Shown: positions 1 to 8,670, counted from the first letter of the stretch. The stretch is 64,000 bases of DNA from Streptomyces ambofaciens ATCC 23877 (GCF_001267885.1 NZ_CP012382.1:682001-746000); one strand, 5' to 3'. The notes: generated from the letters alone by a model not told the origin. A program made the numbers and translations.

Positions 1-1347
1 CCGGACGCGTCGACGACCGGGCGGGTGGTGTCCATGGCCTTGGTGGCCAGGAACATGGCCCGGGTGACGTCGTCGAGCCGGGTGATGCGGTCGTGCAGCT
101 TCTGGTAGGTCTCGTTGAGCGGGCACCAGCCGACGATCGAGGGGTGCGAGTAGTCGCGTTCGAGGGCCTCCAGCCACTGGGCGACGTAGGAGGCGTCGGG
201 CTGCTGGTTGTCGCCGGAGGAACCGCCCGTCTCGCAGCCCCAGTCGCCGAACTCGCCCCAGACCAGGTAGCCGAGACGGTCGGCGTGGTACAGGAAGCGC
301 TCCTCGAACACCTTCTGGTGCAGTCGGGCTCCGTTGAAGCCGGCTTCCATGCCCAGCTCGATGTCCCGGATCAGGGCCGCGTCGGTCGGGGCCGTCATGA
401 GCCCGTCCGGATACCAGCCCTGGTCGAGCACGAGCCGCTGGAACAGCGGACGGCCGTTGAGGGTGACGGCCTTGCCGCGCAGCCCCACGGCGCGCAGGCC
501 CGCGTAGCTCTCCGCGCTGTCGACGACCTGCCCGGTGGCGTCGAGGAGTTCCAGGCGCAGGTCGTACAGGTGCGGGTCGTCCGGGCCCCACTCGCGTCGC
601 CGGTCGTCCGGCACCGGCAGGTGGAGGCGCGGGGCGAGGTCCAGGTCGGCGCGTGCCTCGGCGCGGCTCACCTCGCCGGCGGCGTCGCTGAGGACGGCGC
701 GCACCCGGTGGCCGGGCCGGTTGCCGGACAGGGGCAGTTCCAGGTGGAAGGCGGAGCCGGCCAGGTCCGGGGTGATCCGGGGGCGGCGCAGGTGCAGCTC
801 GGGGACGGGCTCCAGCCAGACGGTCTGCCAGATGCCGGTCACCCGGGTGTAGTTGCAGTCGTGGTTGGCGTACTCGACGGCCTGTTTGCCGCGCGCCTGC
901 GGGCCGGACTTGGGATCGCGGGCCCGGACGGTGATGACGACCTCCTCCTCCGCCCCCGCGATGTCGCCGAGGTCGGCGGTGAAGGGCGTGAAGCCACCGC
1001 GGTGCCGGGCGACCTCCTTTCCGTCGGCCCACACGGTGGCGTCGTGGTCGACGGCGCCGAAGTGCAGGAGCACCCGGCGTCCGGCCCAGGCCGCCGGCAG
1101 CGAGAGGGTCCGCCGGTACCAGACGGCCTCCAGGAAGTCGGTGTCCCCGATGCCGGACAGCTCGGACTCGGGCGGGAAGGGGACGAGGATCTCGCCTCGC
1201 AGCTCGCGGTCGAGGAGGCCGCGTTCGAGTCCGCTGTCGCCGCGGTCGGTCTCGAACTGCCAGGCGCCGTTCAGGTTGAGCCAGTCGCGGCGCACGAACT
1301 GCGGGCGCGGGTACTCCGGGCGCGGTACGGAGTGAGTGGGCACACAT
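1..1347 (-). CDS. Glycoside hydrolase family 2 enzyme, C-terminus cut by window edge
   Basis: This is a beta-galactosidase/beta-glucuronidase-like hydrolase. About 449 residues are present and the frame is open to base 1. The order is the GH2 sugar-binding jelly roll (about residues 15-150, with RRDWLNLNGAWQF and later ANHDCNYTRVTGIWQTVWLEP), an immunoglobulin-like domain (about 150-260), then the start of the TIM barrel (NGRPLFQRLVLDQGWYPDG). The string GWCPLNETY carries the Asn-Glu pair expected for the acid/base residue; the nucleophile lies beyond the window. No signal peptide is seen, so it is probably cytoplasmic and acts on sugars imported by the transporter encoded just upstream. It is last in the operon (binding protein, permease, permease, hydrolase), 66 bases after the second permease. 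The ATG at 1347 is used. Substrate cannot be told from sequence alone. Confidence 0.88.
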   Translation of the reverse strand, partial: MCAHSLRTAPGVPAPAVRAPRLAQPERRLAVRDRPRRQRTRTRPPRPRAARRDPRPLPARVRAVRHRGHRLPGGRLVPADPLAAGGLGRTPGAPALRRRRPRRHRVGRRKGGRPAPRWLHALHRRPRRHRGGGGGGRHHRPGPRSQVRPAGARQTGRRVRQPRLQLHPGDRHLADRLAGARPRAAPAPPPDHPGPGRLRLPPGTAPVRQPARPPGARRPQRRRRRGEPRRGTRRPGPRPAPPPAGAGRPATRVGPGRPAPVRPAPGTPRRHRAGRRQRGELRGPARRGAARQGRHPQRPSAVPAARARPGLVSGRAHDGPDRRGPDPGHRAGHGSRLQRSPTAPEGVRGALPVPRRPSRLPGLGRVRRLGLRDGRFLRRQPAARRLLRRPVAGGPRTRLLAPLDRRLVPAQRDLPEAARPHHPARRRHPGHVPGHQGHGHHPPGRRRVR

Positions 1348-1413
1348 GCTCCAGTCGATCGGTGGGCCGGCGCGGGAGCGCCGGTCCCGGGTGTACAGCG
1401 GGTCGGGCGAGGG

Positions 1414-2313
1414 TCAGGAACCGCCGAGGCCGGTGGTGGCGACGGAGTTGACGATGCGGCGCTGGAAGAGGAGGAAGACCACGATCAGCGGCAGCGCGGC
1501 CAGCAGGGCGGAGGCCATGGACTGCGCGTACTGGATGCCGTAGGCGTCCTTCACGGTGGCCAGGCCCACCGGGAGGGTCATCAGGCCGGGGTCGTTGGTG
1601 ACGATGAACGGCCACATGAAGTTGTTCCACGCCCCGATGAAGACGAAGATCGCGACCGCGGCCACGATCGGCCGGGAGAGCGGCAGCACGATCGACCGGA
1701 AGACCCGGAACTCGGAGGCGCCGTCGATGCGGGCCGCCTCCTCCAGCTCCCGGGGGATGCCGTCGAAGAACCGCTTGAGAATGAACACCATCATCGGCGC
1801 GACGACCTGGGGCAGGATGACCGCCGCGTAGGTGTCGACCAGGCCGAAGAGGAGCATCTGCTCGAAGAGCGGCACGACCAGGAGCTGCGGCGGGACCATG
1901 ATGGCGGCGACCGTGACCGCGAGCAGGGCCCGGCGACCGCGGAAGGTGCCGCGCGAGAAGCCGTACGCCGCGAGGGTGGAGACCACCACGGTGATCAGCG
2001 TGACCAGGCCGGCGATCAGGAAGCTGTTGAGGGCCCAGACGGCCACGTTCCCGCGTTCCAGGATCTGCTGGTAGGCGTCCAGGGTGAAGGCGCCCTTGAG
2101 CGGGGACAGTCCGGGGGTGGAGACGTCCTGCTCGCTCTGCACCGACGTGGCGATCGCCCACACGAAGGGCACCAGCCACAGGGCCGCCAGGACGGCCAGA
2201 GCCGTGCCGGCCAGGACGCGGGGCAGCCGGCCGTGGCCGAGGAGCAGGGGGGAGCCGGCCGCTTCCCGGGGTGGACGGCGCCGTGCGCGGACGGTGGGTG
2301 CGGTTGCGGACAC
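1414..2313 (-). CDS. Carbohydrate ABC transporter permease (MalG/LacG-type)
   Basis: Inner-membrane permease subunit of a CUT1-type sugar importer, 299 residues. It has about six hydrophobic segments and the EAA-loop signature ELEEAARIDGASEFRVF followed by SIVLPLSRP, which docks the ATPase. I chose the GTG at 2313 (protein VSATAPTVR), because it lies 2 bases after the stop of the upstream permease and the tail of that gene supplies a GGAGG-like ribosome site. The frame is open further upstream but only as antisense of the other permease. No ATPase is encoded nearby, so a shared MsiK-type ATPase elsewhere in the genome is the likely energiser, as is usual in Streptomyces. Confidence 0.93.
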   Translation of the reverse strand: MSATAPTVRARRRPPREAAGSPLLLGHGRLPRVLAGTALAVLAALWLVPFVWAIATSVQSEQDVSTPGLSPLKGAFTLDAYQQILERGNVAVWALNSFLIAGLVTLITVVVSTLAAYGFSRGTFRGRRALLAVTVAAIMVPPQLLVVPLFEQMLLFGLVDTYAAVILPQVVAPMMVFILKRFFDGIPRELEEAARIDGASEFRVFRSIVLPLSRPIVAAVAIFVFIGAWNNFMWPFIVTNDPGLMTLPVGLATVKDAYGIQYAQSMASALLAALPLIVVFLLFQRRIVNSVATTGLGGS

Positions 2314-2315
2314 GG

Positions 2316-3278
2316 TCAGTCCTCCTGGCGGAAGAGGCGGAGCTGCACGAGCGAGACGACGATGACGAGCGCGAAGAAGAGGTAGGAGATCGCGGAGGCG
2401 TATCCGAGCCGGTAGCCGGTGAAGCCGACGTCGTAGACGTACTCCAGGACCGGGCGGGTGGAGCCGTTGGGTCCGCCCTTGGTGAGGATGTAGATCTGGT
2501 CGAACACCTTGAGCGACGCGAGGACCTGCAACATGGCCACCAGCGCGGTCGTCCTGCGCAGCTGCGGCAGGGTGACGGACCACAGGCGCCGCCACGCGCC
2601 GGCCCCGTCGAGCGCCGCCGCCTCGTCGAAGGTCGACGGGAGGGACTGGAGCGCCGCGAGGTAGAGCAGGAAGTTGAAGCCGACCGTCCACCACACGGTG
2701 AGGGCGGCGATCGACCACATGGCGACGGACTCGTCGGACAGCCAGCCGACGGAGTCGAGGCCGAGGGTGGTGAGGAGTTGGTTGCCGAGGCCGAGGTCGG
2801 GCTGGTAGAGCCAGGTCCAGATGAGGGTCACGACGGTCACCGGCAGCAGGTAGGGGGCGAAGAACGCCAGTCGCCACGCCCACTGTCCGGCGAGTCCGCT
2901 GTGCACCAGCAGCGCCATCGCCAGCGCGACCAGCACCAGCGGCACGCTGGAGACGGCGGTGAAGAAGACCGTGTTGCCGAGACTGCTCCAGACGTCCGGA
3001 TCGCCCAAGGCCTCGGTGTAGTTGTCGAAACCGACGAAGGCGGTGTCGCGCAGGGCGAGCGAGGTGTCGGTGAAGCTCATCCACAGCCCTTGCACGACCG
3101 GCCACACCATGAAGAGGCCGAAGACGAGCAGGAAGGGCAGGACGAAGACGAACCCGGTACTCGGGGTGGTGCGTATCCGGCGCAGGACGGCTCGGTCGCG
3201 CCCGCCGGTCCGGCGGGCGGCGGGTGGGTCGGCCGGTGTCCCGGCGCCGATGGGTGCGGTGGTGGTCACGTCGGTCAC
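2316..3278 (-). CDS. Carbohydrate ABC transporter permease (MalF/LacF-type)
   Basis: First permease subunit of the same importer, 320 residues. An Arg-rich cytoplasmic N-terminus (RRTGGRDRAVLRRIRTT) is followed by six predicted membrane spans beginning with FVFVLPFLLVFGLFMVWP. The EAA motif reads TFDEAAALDGAGAWRRLWSVTLPQLR. It begins 13 bases after the stop of the binding-protein gene and ends 2 bases before the next permease, so the three are co-transcribed. Length and topology are normal for the family. Confidence 0.94.
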   Translation of the reverse strand: MTDVTTTAPIGAGTPADPPAARRTGGRDRAVLRRIRTTPSTGFVFVLPFLLVFGLFMVWPVVQGLWMSFTDTSLALRDTAFVGFDNYTEALGDPDVWSSLGNTVFFTAVSSVPLVLVALAMALLVHSGLAGQWAWRLAFFAPYLLPVTVVTLIWTWLYQPDLGLGNQLLTTLGLDSVGWLSDESVAMWSIAALTVWWTVGFNFLLYLAALQSLPSTFDEAAALDGAGAWRRLWSVTLPQLRRTTALVAMLQVLASLKVFDQIYILTKGGPNGSTRPVLEYVYDVGFTGYRLGYASAISYLFFALVIVVSLVQLRLFRQED

Positions 3279-3291
3279 TCCTCCGGCCTGG

Positions 3292-4656
3292 TCAGGCCAC
3301 CGGGTTGGGCTGCCGCAGCAGCGCGTCCGCCTCGCGGACCATCTGACGCACCGCCTTCTCGGCGGACGTGTTGCCGAGCAGCGCCGACTGGAGCGGCTGG
3401 CACATGCGGTTCTGGAAGTTCGAGCCGGCGCCGACGAACCAGTTGGGCGGGTCGAGGACCGCCGCCTTCGCGGCCTCGGCGTAGGAGGACTGCGGGTCGA
3501 GGGCGGTGTACTCGGGTTCGGCGAGCACGGGCTGGTAGGCGGGGATGTGTCCGGCGCTCGCCCAGGTGAGGCTCTGCTTGAGCATCTCCGCCACGTACCG
3601 GTGGGCCTCGCGGCGCCGTGCCGGGTCGGGGTCCTTCTGGTGCGGCAGGACGAAGCTGTGGCTGTCGGTGTAGACGGCCGGTCGGTCGAAGACCTGGGGG
3701 AAGGCGGCGGCGCCCAGCGGGATGCCGGCCTTCTTCAGCGTCGGCAGCTCCCATTCCCCCAGCATGGCCATGCCGCCTCGGCCGCTGGTGAAGGCGGCCA
3801 GCGCACCGTTGTAGTCCAGGTCGTTCGGGTTGGTCCGGCCGTCGAAGAGCTGCTTCATGAACGTCACGACGCGTACGGCGGCGTCGACGTCGATCTTCGG
3901 GGGCCCGCCGTCGGGCAGCGTGAACGCGGCACCGGTCTGCGCGTAGAGGGCGGCGAACAGGCGCCAGCTCTGCGCCGTGTCGGTGACGTGGCCGAACAGG
4001 ATGCCCGCTTGCCCGGTCGCCTCGGCGAGGGCCCTGCCCGCCTCCAGGAAGGCCTCGGGCGACCCCATCGGGGCCAGTTCTCCCGAGGAGTCCAGCAGGC
4101 CGGCGGTCTCCGCGGCCTCCTTGTCGTAGAACACGATGAACGGGTGGACGTCGAGCGGGATCGCGTAGACCGTGCCCTCGTGCTGCGTCCGCGCCCAGAC
4201 GGCCGGGGTGAAGTCCTCGTGCGTGACCCCGAACTCGGCGAGCAGGTCCAGGTCGAAGGGGTCCACCAGACCGCCGGGCGCGTATCCCGCCAGCCGGGAC
4301 AGGTGCATGGCGGCGACGTCGGAGGCGCGGCCGCCCGCGGCGGACATCGCGAGCTTGGTGTAGTACGACGGTCCCCAGTCCAGGATCGTGCGGTCCACGT
4401 CGAAGCCCCCGGCCCCCTGGGACACGGCCTCGATCATGTCGTCCATGAGCATGCCGTCGCCGCCCTGGAAGAGGTCCCACACGCTCAGTGAGGACGCCCC
4501 GGAGGCGGAGGCCGGTGAAGCACAGCCGGACAGGGGGGCCGCGGCGAGCAGGGCTCCCGCTGTGGCCACGGTGTGACGCAGAAGCCGACGGCGGCTGAGG
4601 CGGCGTACGGGATCGGACGCCGCCGACATCTCCTGGGCAGGCGGACGGGAACTCAT
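3292..4656 (-). CDS. Extracellular sugar-binding lipoprotein of ABC transporter
   Basis: Family 1 extracellular solute-binding protein, 454 residues, that captures the sugar outside the cell and delivers it to the two permeases encoded downstream. The N-terminus has a twin-arginine-like run (RRLSRRRLLRHTVATAGALLAAAP) and then the lipobox LSGC, so it is probably a lipoprotein, possibly exported by Tat. The mature part has the usual pattern of the family (LSVWDLFQGGDG near the start, then alternating alpha/beta segments). It is first in the operon and divergent from the LacI regulator; a palindromic operator lies 45 bases upstream of its start. Confidence 0.93.
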   Translation of the reverse strand: MSSRPPAQEMSAASDPVRRLSRRRLLRHTVATAGALLAAAPLSGCASPASASGASSLSVWDLFQGGDGMLMDDMIEAVSQGAGGFDVDRTILDWGPSYYTKLAMSAAGGRASDVAAMHLSRLAGYAPGGLVDPFDLDLLAEFGVTHEDFTPAVWARTQHEGTVYAIPLDVHPFIVFYDKEAAETAGLLDSSGELAPMGSPEAFLEAGRALAEATGQAGILFGHVTDTAQSWRLFAALYAQTGAAFTLPDGGPPKIDVDAAVRVVTFMKQLFDGRTNPNDLDYNGALAAFTSGRGGMAMLGEWELPTLKKAGIPLGAAAFPQVFDRPAVYTDSHSFVLPHQKDPDPARRREAHRYVAEMLKQSLTWASAGHIPAYQPVLAEPEYTALDPQSSYAEAAKAAVLDPPNWFVGAGSNFQNRMCQPLQSALLGNTSAEKAVRQMVREADALLRQPNPVA

Positions 4657-4696
4657 CGCGGACCTTTCGACGGCCGGACGCTGATGCGGTGGCTAG

Positions 4697-4725
4697 TTTT
4701 TACATCGATGTACATTGGCTGTAAA
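4697..4725 (-). promoter_or_regulatory. Promoter with LacI-type operator ahead of the sugar operon
   Basis: A perfect 12-base palindrome TACATCGATGTA (4701-4712) with the central CG typical of LacI-family operators sits between the divergent binding-protein and LacI genes. Read leftward it lies inside a plausible promoter: TTTACA (4720-4725), 17-base spacer, TAAAAA (4697-4702). Repressor bound there would block polymerase directly. Palindrome and spacing are seen; the promoter assignment is inferred. Confidence 0.6.
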
Positions 4726-4844
4726 GAGCTGGGCCGGGGAAGTGCGGCGGCGACCGGGAGATCGGTCTCGCCTCGGCCTCCGCTCGGGCCCGCGGGAGGG
4801 CGGGACATAGACTCGGGCGGCGCGGATGAGGCAGGGAGGTCTCG

Positions 4845-5900
4845 GTGGCACGGCCCAGGATCAAGGACGTCGCACGTCACGCGGGGGTGTCGGAGAAGAC
4901 GGTGTCCAACGTCATCAACGACTACGCCCATGTCTCCGACCGGACGAGGCGGGTCGTGCGGGAGGCCATCGAACAGCTCGGCTACCGGGTCAACCTGGCC
5001 GGCCGCCACCTGCGCAAGGGCCGTACCGGGATCATCGCCCTGGTCGTACCCGAGCTCGACGTCCCGTACTTCGCCGAGCTGGCCCGGCACGTGATCCGCG
5101 AGGCGGAGCAGCGCTCCCTGACCGTGCTCATCCACCAGTCGGGGGCCGACCGCGCCCACGAGCTGGCGGCGCTCGCCGGTTTCGGCTCCACCTTCGTGGA
5201 CGGCATCATCCTGAGCCCGCTCGCCCTGACGGCCGACGACCTGCGCGACCGCGCGGGCGCCCCGCCCACCGTGCTGCTCGGCGAACTGCTGGAGGAGGGC
5301 GCCGACCACGTGGCCATCGACAACGAGCGGGCCGCGCGCGAGGCGACCGCGCACCTGATCGGCCTCGGCCGCCGTACCGTCCTCGCCGTCGGCGGGCGGG
5401 ACGACGCGGGCCTCGGGACGGCCCAGGCCCGGACCCGCGGCTATCGCGCCGCCCTCGAGGAGGCGGGCATCGCCTTCGATCCGGCCGCCCTGCTGCCGGT
5501 CGGCTCGTTCAGAATGCCCGACGGCGCGGAGGCCGTGGCGCGGGCGCTGGCGAGCGGGGCCCGGCCCGACGCGCTGCTCTGCCTCAACGACCAGCTGGCG
5601 CTGGGCGCCTTGCGCGCCCTGCACGAGCACGGCGTCAGGGTGCCCGAGGACGTGGCCGTCGTCGGCTTCGACGACGTGGAGGGCGGACGGTACTCCGTGC
5701 CGACGCTGAGCACGGTGGCCCCCGACAAGGCGGCCGTGGCCAAGGTCGCCGTGCAGTTGCTCCAGCACCGCATCGAGGAGGCGACGGGACCGGACGGCGC
5801 GGGTGAGAGCGCCGAGTCCGGCGTGCTCTCGCCCCAGGACCGCATCGTGGCCCACCGGCTCGTCCTGAGGGAGAGCACGGAGGGCCGGCGGCCGCGCTGA
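4845..5900 (+). CDS. LacI-family transcriptional regulator
   Basis: Sugar-responsive repressor of 351 residues. The N-terminal helix-turn-helix is clear (RIKDVARHAGVSEKTVSNVIN, then the hinge-helix region GRHLRKGRTGIIALVVP), followed by a periplasmic-binding-protein-like effector domain (about residues 60-340, with GFDDVEGGRYSVPTLSTVAPDK near the end). The GTG at 4845 is preceded by GGGAGG at good spacing. It is divergent from the adjacent ABC-sugar operon and almost certainly controls that operon and itself through the palindrome at 4701-4712. Confidence 0.94.
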   Translation: MARPRIKDVARHAGVSEKTVSNVINDYAHVSDRTRRVVREAIEQLGYRVNLAGRHLRKGRTGIIALVVPELDVPYFAELARHVIREAEQRSLTVLIHQSGADRAHELAALAGFGSTFVDGIILSPLALTADDLRDRAGAPPTVLLGELLEEGADHVAIDNERAAREATAHLIGLGRRTVLAVGGRDDAGLGTAQARTRGYRAALEEAGIAFDPAALLPVGSFRMPDGAEAVARALASGARPDALLCLNDQLALGALRALHEHGVRVPEDVAVVGFDDVEGGRYSVPTLSTVAPDKAAVAKVAVQLLQHRIEEATGPDGAGESAESGVLSPQDRIVAHRLVLRESTEGRRPR

Positions 5901-5956
5901 CGTGCGGGGCGGCCGACGGCGCCGGGGTGCGGGTGGGCCGGCCGGTCGCGTCCGTT

Positions 5957-6280
5957 CACGTAGACCTCGGCGCGGTCGACGCTCACGAACGACGCCCCGG
6001 AGCCGGGGCTGCGCTCTCCCGTCACCCCGACCCGCAGGGTGTGGTTGCCGTACGCGAGCCGCGGACTGGTGTACCGCACCGCTTCCCCGACGCGGATCGG
6101 GCCGTGGAAGTCCACCCGCTGCTCGGGGCCGCCGTCGACGTCGACGGCCGCGTAGCCGTTGCCGGTGTCCTTGACGGAGAGCAGGGCGATGCGGGTGCCC
6201 GTGAAGGAGAAGGCCGCCGTGGCAGCGGCCCGGTCGGGTGCCGGAGCCGGAGCCGCAGCCGCAGCCGCAGCCGCAGCCGG
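5957..6280 (-). pseudogene. Relic of a secreted glycosidase carbohydrate-binding-type domain
   Basis: In one leftward frame about 108 codons encode a poly-Ala/Pro linker and then a beta-sandwich-like pattern: FSFTGTRIALLSV, GYAAVDVDGGPEQRVDF, SPRLAYGNHTLRVGVTGE and FVSVDRAEVYV. This pattern is typical of the C-terminal carbohydrate-binding-type module of secreted actinobacterial glycosidases. There is no start codon for it, no upstream catalytic domain, and no proper stop: the frame runs on into antisense of the LacI gene. I read it as the leftover 3' end of a lost gene. The exact family is not certain. Confidence 0.55.
6240..6275. repeat. Hexanucleotide microsatellite (GCCGSA)6
   Basis: Two copies of GCCGGA (6240-6251) followed by four perfect copies of GCCGCA (6252-6275). 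On the minus strand it encodes the Ala/Pro linker of the decayed domain described at 5957-6280. Such tracts are slippage-prone. Confidence 0.9.
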
Positions 6281-6282
6281 GG

Positions 6283-6300
6283 AAAATGGTATTCCATTTT
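6283..6300. promoter_or_regulatory. Inverted repeat, candidate GntR/FadR-type operator
   Basis: AAAATGG-TATT-CCATTTT is a perfect 7-base inverted repeat with a 4-base centre, strikingly AT-rich for this genome. Its core TGGtattCCA resembles operators of FCD-domain GntR regulators, and such a regulator is encoded two genes downstream (8831-9541). It lies 13 bases upstream of the proposed -35 box of the transporter gene. Confidence 0.45.
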
Positions 6301-6312
6301 TGGGCTCACCTC

Positions 6313-6376
6313 TTGACGGTGTCGTTCGGCGAAAACTACGTTCAGTCCGTCGGAACTGCGCTTCCGCTTTGTGGAA
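6313..6376 (+). promoter_or_regulatory. Promoter and GGAA/TTCC inverted repeats before the NCS1 gene
   Basis: TTGACG (6313-6318), 18-base spacer and TACGTT (6337-6342) make a good housekeeping-type promoter. Just downstream are alternating half-sites GGAA (6352-6355), TTCC (6362-6365) and GGAA (6373-6376), forming two overlapping inverted repeats that could bind a repressor as a roadblock. Confidence 0.5.
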
Positions 6377-6412
6377 CTCCCCAACTCCCGTACCTGATCC
6401 CAGGAGTCCCGT

Positions 6413-7900
6413 ATGACTGCCCTGGAAGACCGCCGCTCGTCCGCGGAGACCAGCGACACCGTCACCAGCTCCGGCCTCTACACGTACGACCTGGCCCCCA
6501 CCAAGAGGGAAGGGCGCCGCTGGGGCGCCTACAACGTCTTCACGCTCTGGGCCAACGACGTCCACAGCCTGGGCAATTACGCGTTCGCCATCGGACTGTT
6601 CGCGCTCGGGCTGAACGTGTGGGGCATCCTCGCCGCCTTCGCGCTCGCGTCGGTCCTGCTCTTCCTGCTGCTGACGCTGTCCGGCTTCATGGGCCACAAG
6701 ACGGGCGTGCCGTTCCCGGTCATGAGCCGTATCGCGTTCGGCATCAAAGGGGCGAAGCTTCCGGCCGCCGTGCGGGGCGCCGTGGCCATCGCATGGTTTG
6801 GTATCCAGACGTACCTCGCCTCGGCGGTGCTGAGCACCCTGCTGATCGCCCTGTACCCCGGCCTGGCCCGCCTCGACACGAACTCCCTGCTCGGCCAGTC
6901 GACGCTGGGCTGGATCACCTTCCTGGTCCTGTGGGCCCTCCAGGTGCTCATCGTCAGCTACGGGATGCAGATGATCCGCCGGTACATGGCCGTCGCGGCG
7001 CCCACCACGCTGCTCACCATGTGCGCCCTCGCGGTGTGGATGTTCGTCCGCGCGGACGGATCGATCTCCCTGTCCGACGGCGACCCGCTCACCGGCGGCG
7101 CCATGTGGCTCCAGGTGCTCCAGGCCGCCGCCCTGTGGGTCGTGATCTACGGGACCTTCGTGCTGAACTTCTGCGACTTCACCCGGTCCGCGCGCAGCCG
7201 GGGCTCCATCGTGCGCGGGAACGTGATCGGCATCCCGGTCAACATGCTCTTCTTCGCCGGCATCGTGGCGGTCCTCAGCGGCGCCCAGTTCTCCCTCGAC
7301 GGGCACGTCATCACCAGTCCGACGGACATCGTCCGGACCGTCCCCCACATGTTCCTGCTGGCCGTCGCCTCGCTCGCCCTGAGCGCCCTGACGGTGGCGG
7401 TGAACCTGCTGGCCAACTTCGTCGCCCCGATCTACGCCCTGGTCGACCTCTTCCCGCACCGGCTCGACTTCCGCCGGGCCGGACTGGTGAGCGCGGTCCT
7501 CGGCCTGGTCATCACGCCCTGGAACCTCTACAACAGCCCGGTCGTCGTGAACTACTTCCTCGGCGGGCTCGGCGCCCTGCTCGGGCCGCTCTTCGGCGTG
7601 ATCATGGCGGACTACTGGCTGCTGCGGAGGTCACGCGTGAACGTGCCCGCCCTCTACACGGAGGACGCGGGCGCCGAATACCACTACCGCCGCGGCTACA
7701 ACCCGCGGGCCGTCGGCGCGTTCGTCCCCGCCGCGGCGATCGCCGTGGTCGTCGCCCTGGTGCCGTTCTTCCACGCGGTGGCCGGGTTCTCCTGGTTCGT
7801 CGGCGCGATCATCGCCGCCGTCCTGTACGCGGCCATCGCCGACCGCGCCTCCCCGATCCGCGACGTGGACGGCGAGGCCATCGCCGTCGCCGCGGAATGA
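6413..7900 (+). CDS. NCS1-family nucleobase/hydantoin/allantoin:cation symporter
   Basis: Integral membrane importer of 495 residues, normal length for NCS1 (PucI, Mhp1, CodB relatives) with about twelve hydrophobic segments. The opening YTYDLAPTKREGRRWGAYNVFTLW followed by NDVHSLGNYAFAIGLF is the diagnostic NCS1 start region around helix 1. The ATG at 6413 has CAGGAG 6 bases ahead. It is followed after 44 bases by a racemase of the hydantoin/allantoin type and then a GntR regulator, which makes hydantoins, allantoin or related ureides the best substrate guess. Confidence 0.9.
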   Translation: MTALEDRRSSAETSDTVTSSGLYTYDLAPTKREGRRWGAYNVFTLWANDVHSLGNYAFAIGLFALGLNVWGILAAFALASVLLFLLLTLSGFMGHKTGVPFPVMSRIAFGIKGAKLPAAVRGAVAIAWFGIQTYLASAVLSTLLIALYPGLARLDTNSLLGQSTLGWITFLVLWALQVLIVSYGMQMIRRYMAVAAPTTLLTMCALAVWMFVRADGSISLSDGDPLTGGAMWLQVLQAAALWVVIYGTFVLNFCDFTRSARSRGSIVRGNVIGIPVNMLFFAGIVAVLSGAQFSLDGHVITSPTDIVRTVPHMFLLAVASLALSALTVAVNLLANFVAPIYALVDLFPHRLDFRRAGLVSAVLGLVITPWNLYNSPVVVNYFLGGLGALLGPLFGVIMADYWLLRRSRVNVPALYTEDAGAEYHYRRGYNPRAVGAFVPAAAIAVVVALVPFFHAVAGFSWFVGAIIAAVLYAAIADRASPIRDVDGEAIAVAAE

Positions 7901-7944
7901 CCCCGCCGCCGCGCACCACTCCGTCCGAGCAGAAGGCCCACCCC

Positions 7945-8670
7945 ATGCGCATCCTCGTGGTCAACGTCAACACCACGCAGTCCATCACCGACGCGATCGG
8001 CGAGCAGGCGGCCCGCGCGGCCTCCCCGGGCACCGAGATCGTCCCCCTGACACCCGCCTTCGGCGCGGAGTCCGTCGAGGGCAACTACGAGAGCTACCTG
8101 GCCGCGATCGCCGTCATGGAGGCCGTCCGCGCCCACCCGGGACCGTTCGACGCGGTGATCCAGGCGGGTTACGGCGAGCACGGCCGGGAGGGGCTGCAGG
8201 AACTGCTGGACGTCCCCGTCGTCGACATCACCGAGGCCGCCGCCAGCACCGCCCAGTTCCTGGGCCGCCGGTACTCCGTCGTCACCACCCTGGACCGCAC
8301 GGTCCCGCTGATCGAGGAACGCCTGGCGGTGGCGGGCCTGAGCGCCCGGTGCGCCTCCGTGCGCGCCAGCGGCCTCGCCGTGCTGGAACTGGAACGGGAC
8401 GAACAGGCCGCCGTCGAGGCCATCACCGAACAGGCCGCCCGTGCGGTCGAGGACGACCGGGCCGAGGTCGTCTGCCTGGGCTGCGGGGGCATGGCCGGTC
8501 TCGCCGAGCGGGTGGTGGAGCGTACCGGTGTCCCCGTGGTCGACGGTGTCGCCGCCGCCGTGACCATCGCCGAGTCGCTGGTCCGTCTGGGTCTGTCCAC
8601 CTCCAAGGTGCGTACGTACGCGCGTCCGCGCGCCAAGCGGATCGTCAACTGGCCCCCGCAGGCCGGCTGA
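7945..8670 (+). CDS. Asp/Glu/hydantoin racemase family protein (hydantoin or allantoin racemase)
   Basis: 241 residues. The start MRILVVNVNTTQSITDAIG is characteristic of hydantoin racemases. The two catalytic cysteines of the superfamily are less obvious than usual: CLGCGGMAGL near residue 180 supplies one, whereas the N-terminal position reads QAGYGEHG where many relatives have a Cys-Phe-Gly-type motif. It would interconvert enantiomers of a 5-substituted hydantoin or allantoin in the cytosol after uptake by the symporter encoded upstream. No hydantoinase or allantoinase lies in the window. Confidence 0.82.
   Translation: MRILVVNVNTTQSITDAIGEQAARAASPGTEIVPLTPAFGAESVEGNYESYLAAIAVMEAVRAHPGPFDAVIQAGYGEHGREGLQELLDVPVVDITEAAASTAQFLGRRYSVVTTLDRTVPLIEERLAVAGLSARCASVRASGLAVLELERDEQAAVEAITEQAARAVEDDRAEVVCLGCGGMAGLAERVVERTGVPVVDGVAAAVTIAESLVRLGLSTSKVRTYARPRAKRIVNWPPQAG

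Noticed and set aside
5441..7459. A 672-codon leftward open frame antisense to the NCS1 transporter gene.
   Set aside because: Its composition is typical of an antisense frame in high-GC DNA. The forward frame has clear NCS1 motifs, third-position GC bias and a ribosome site. Only the part at 5957-6280, outside the transporter gene, resembles a real domain.
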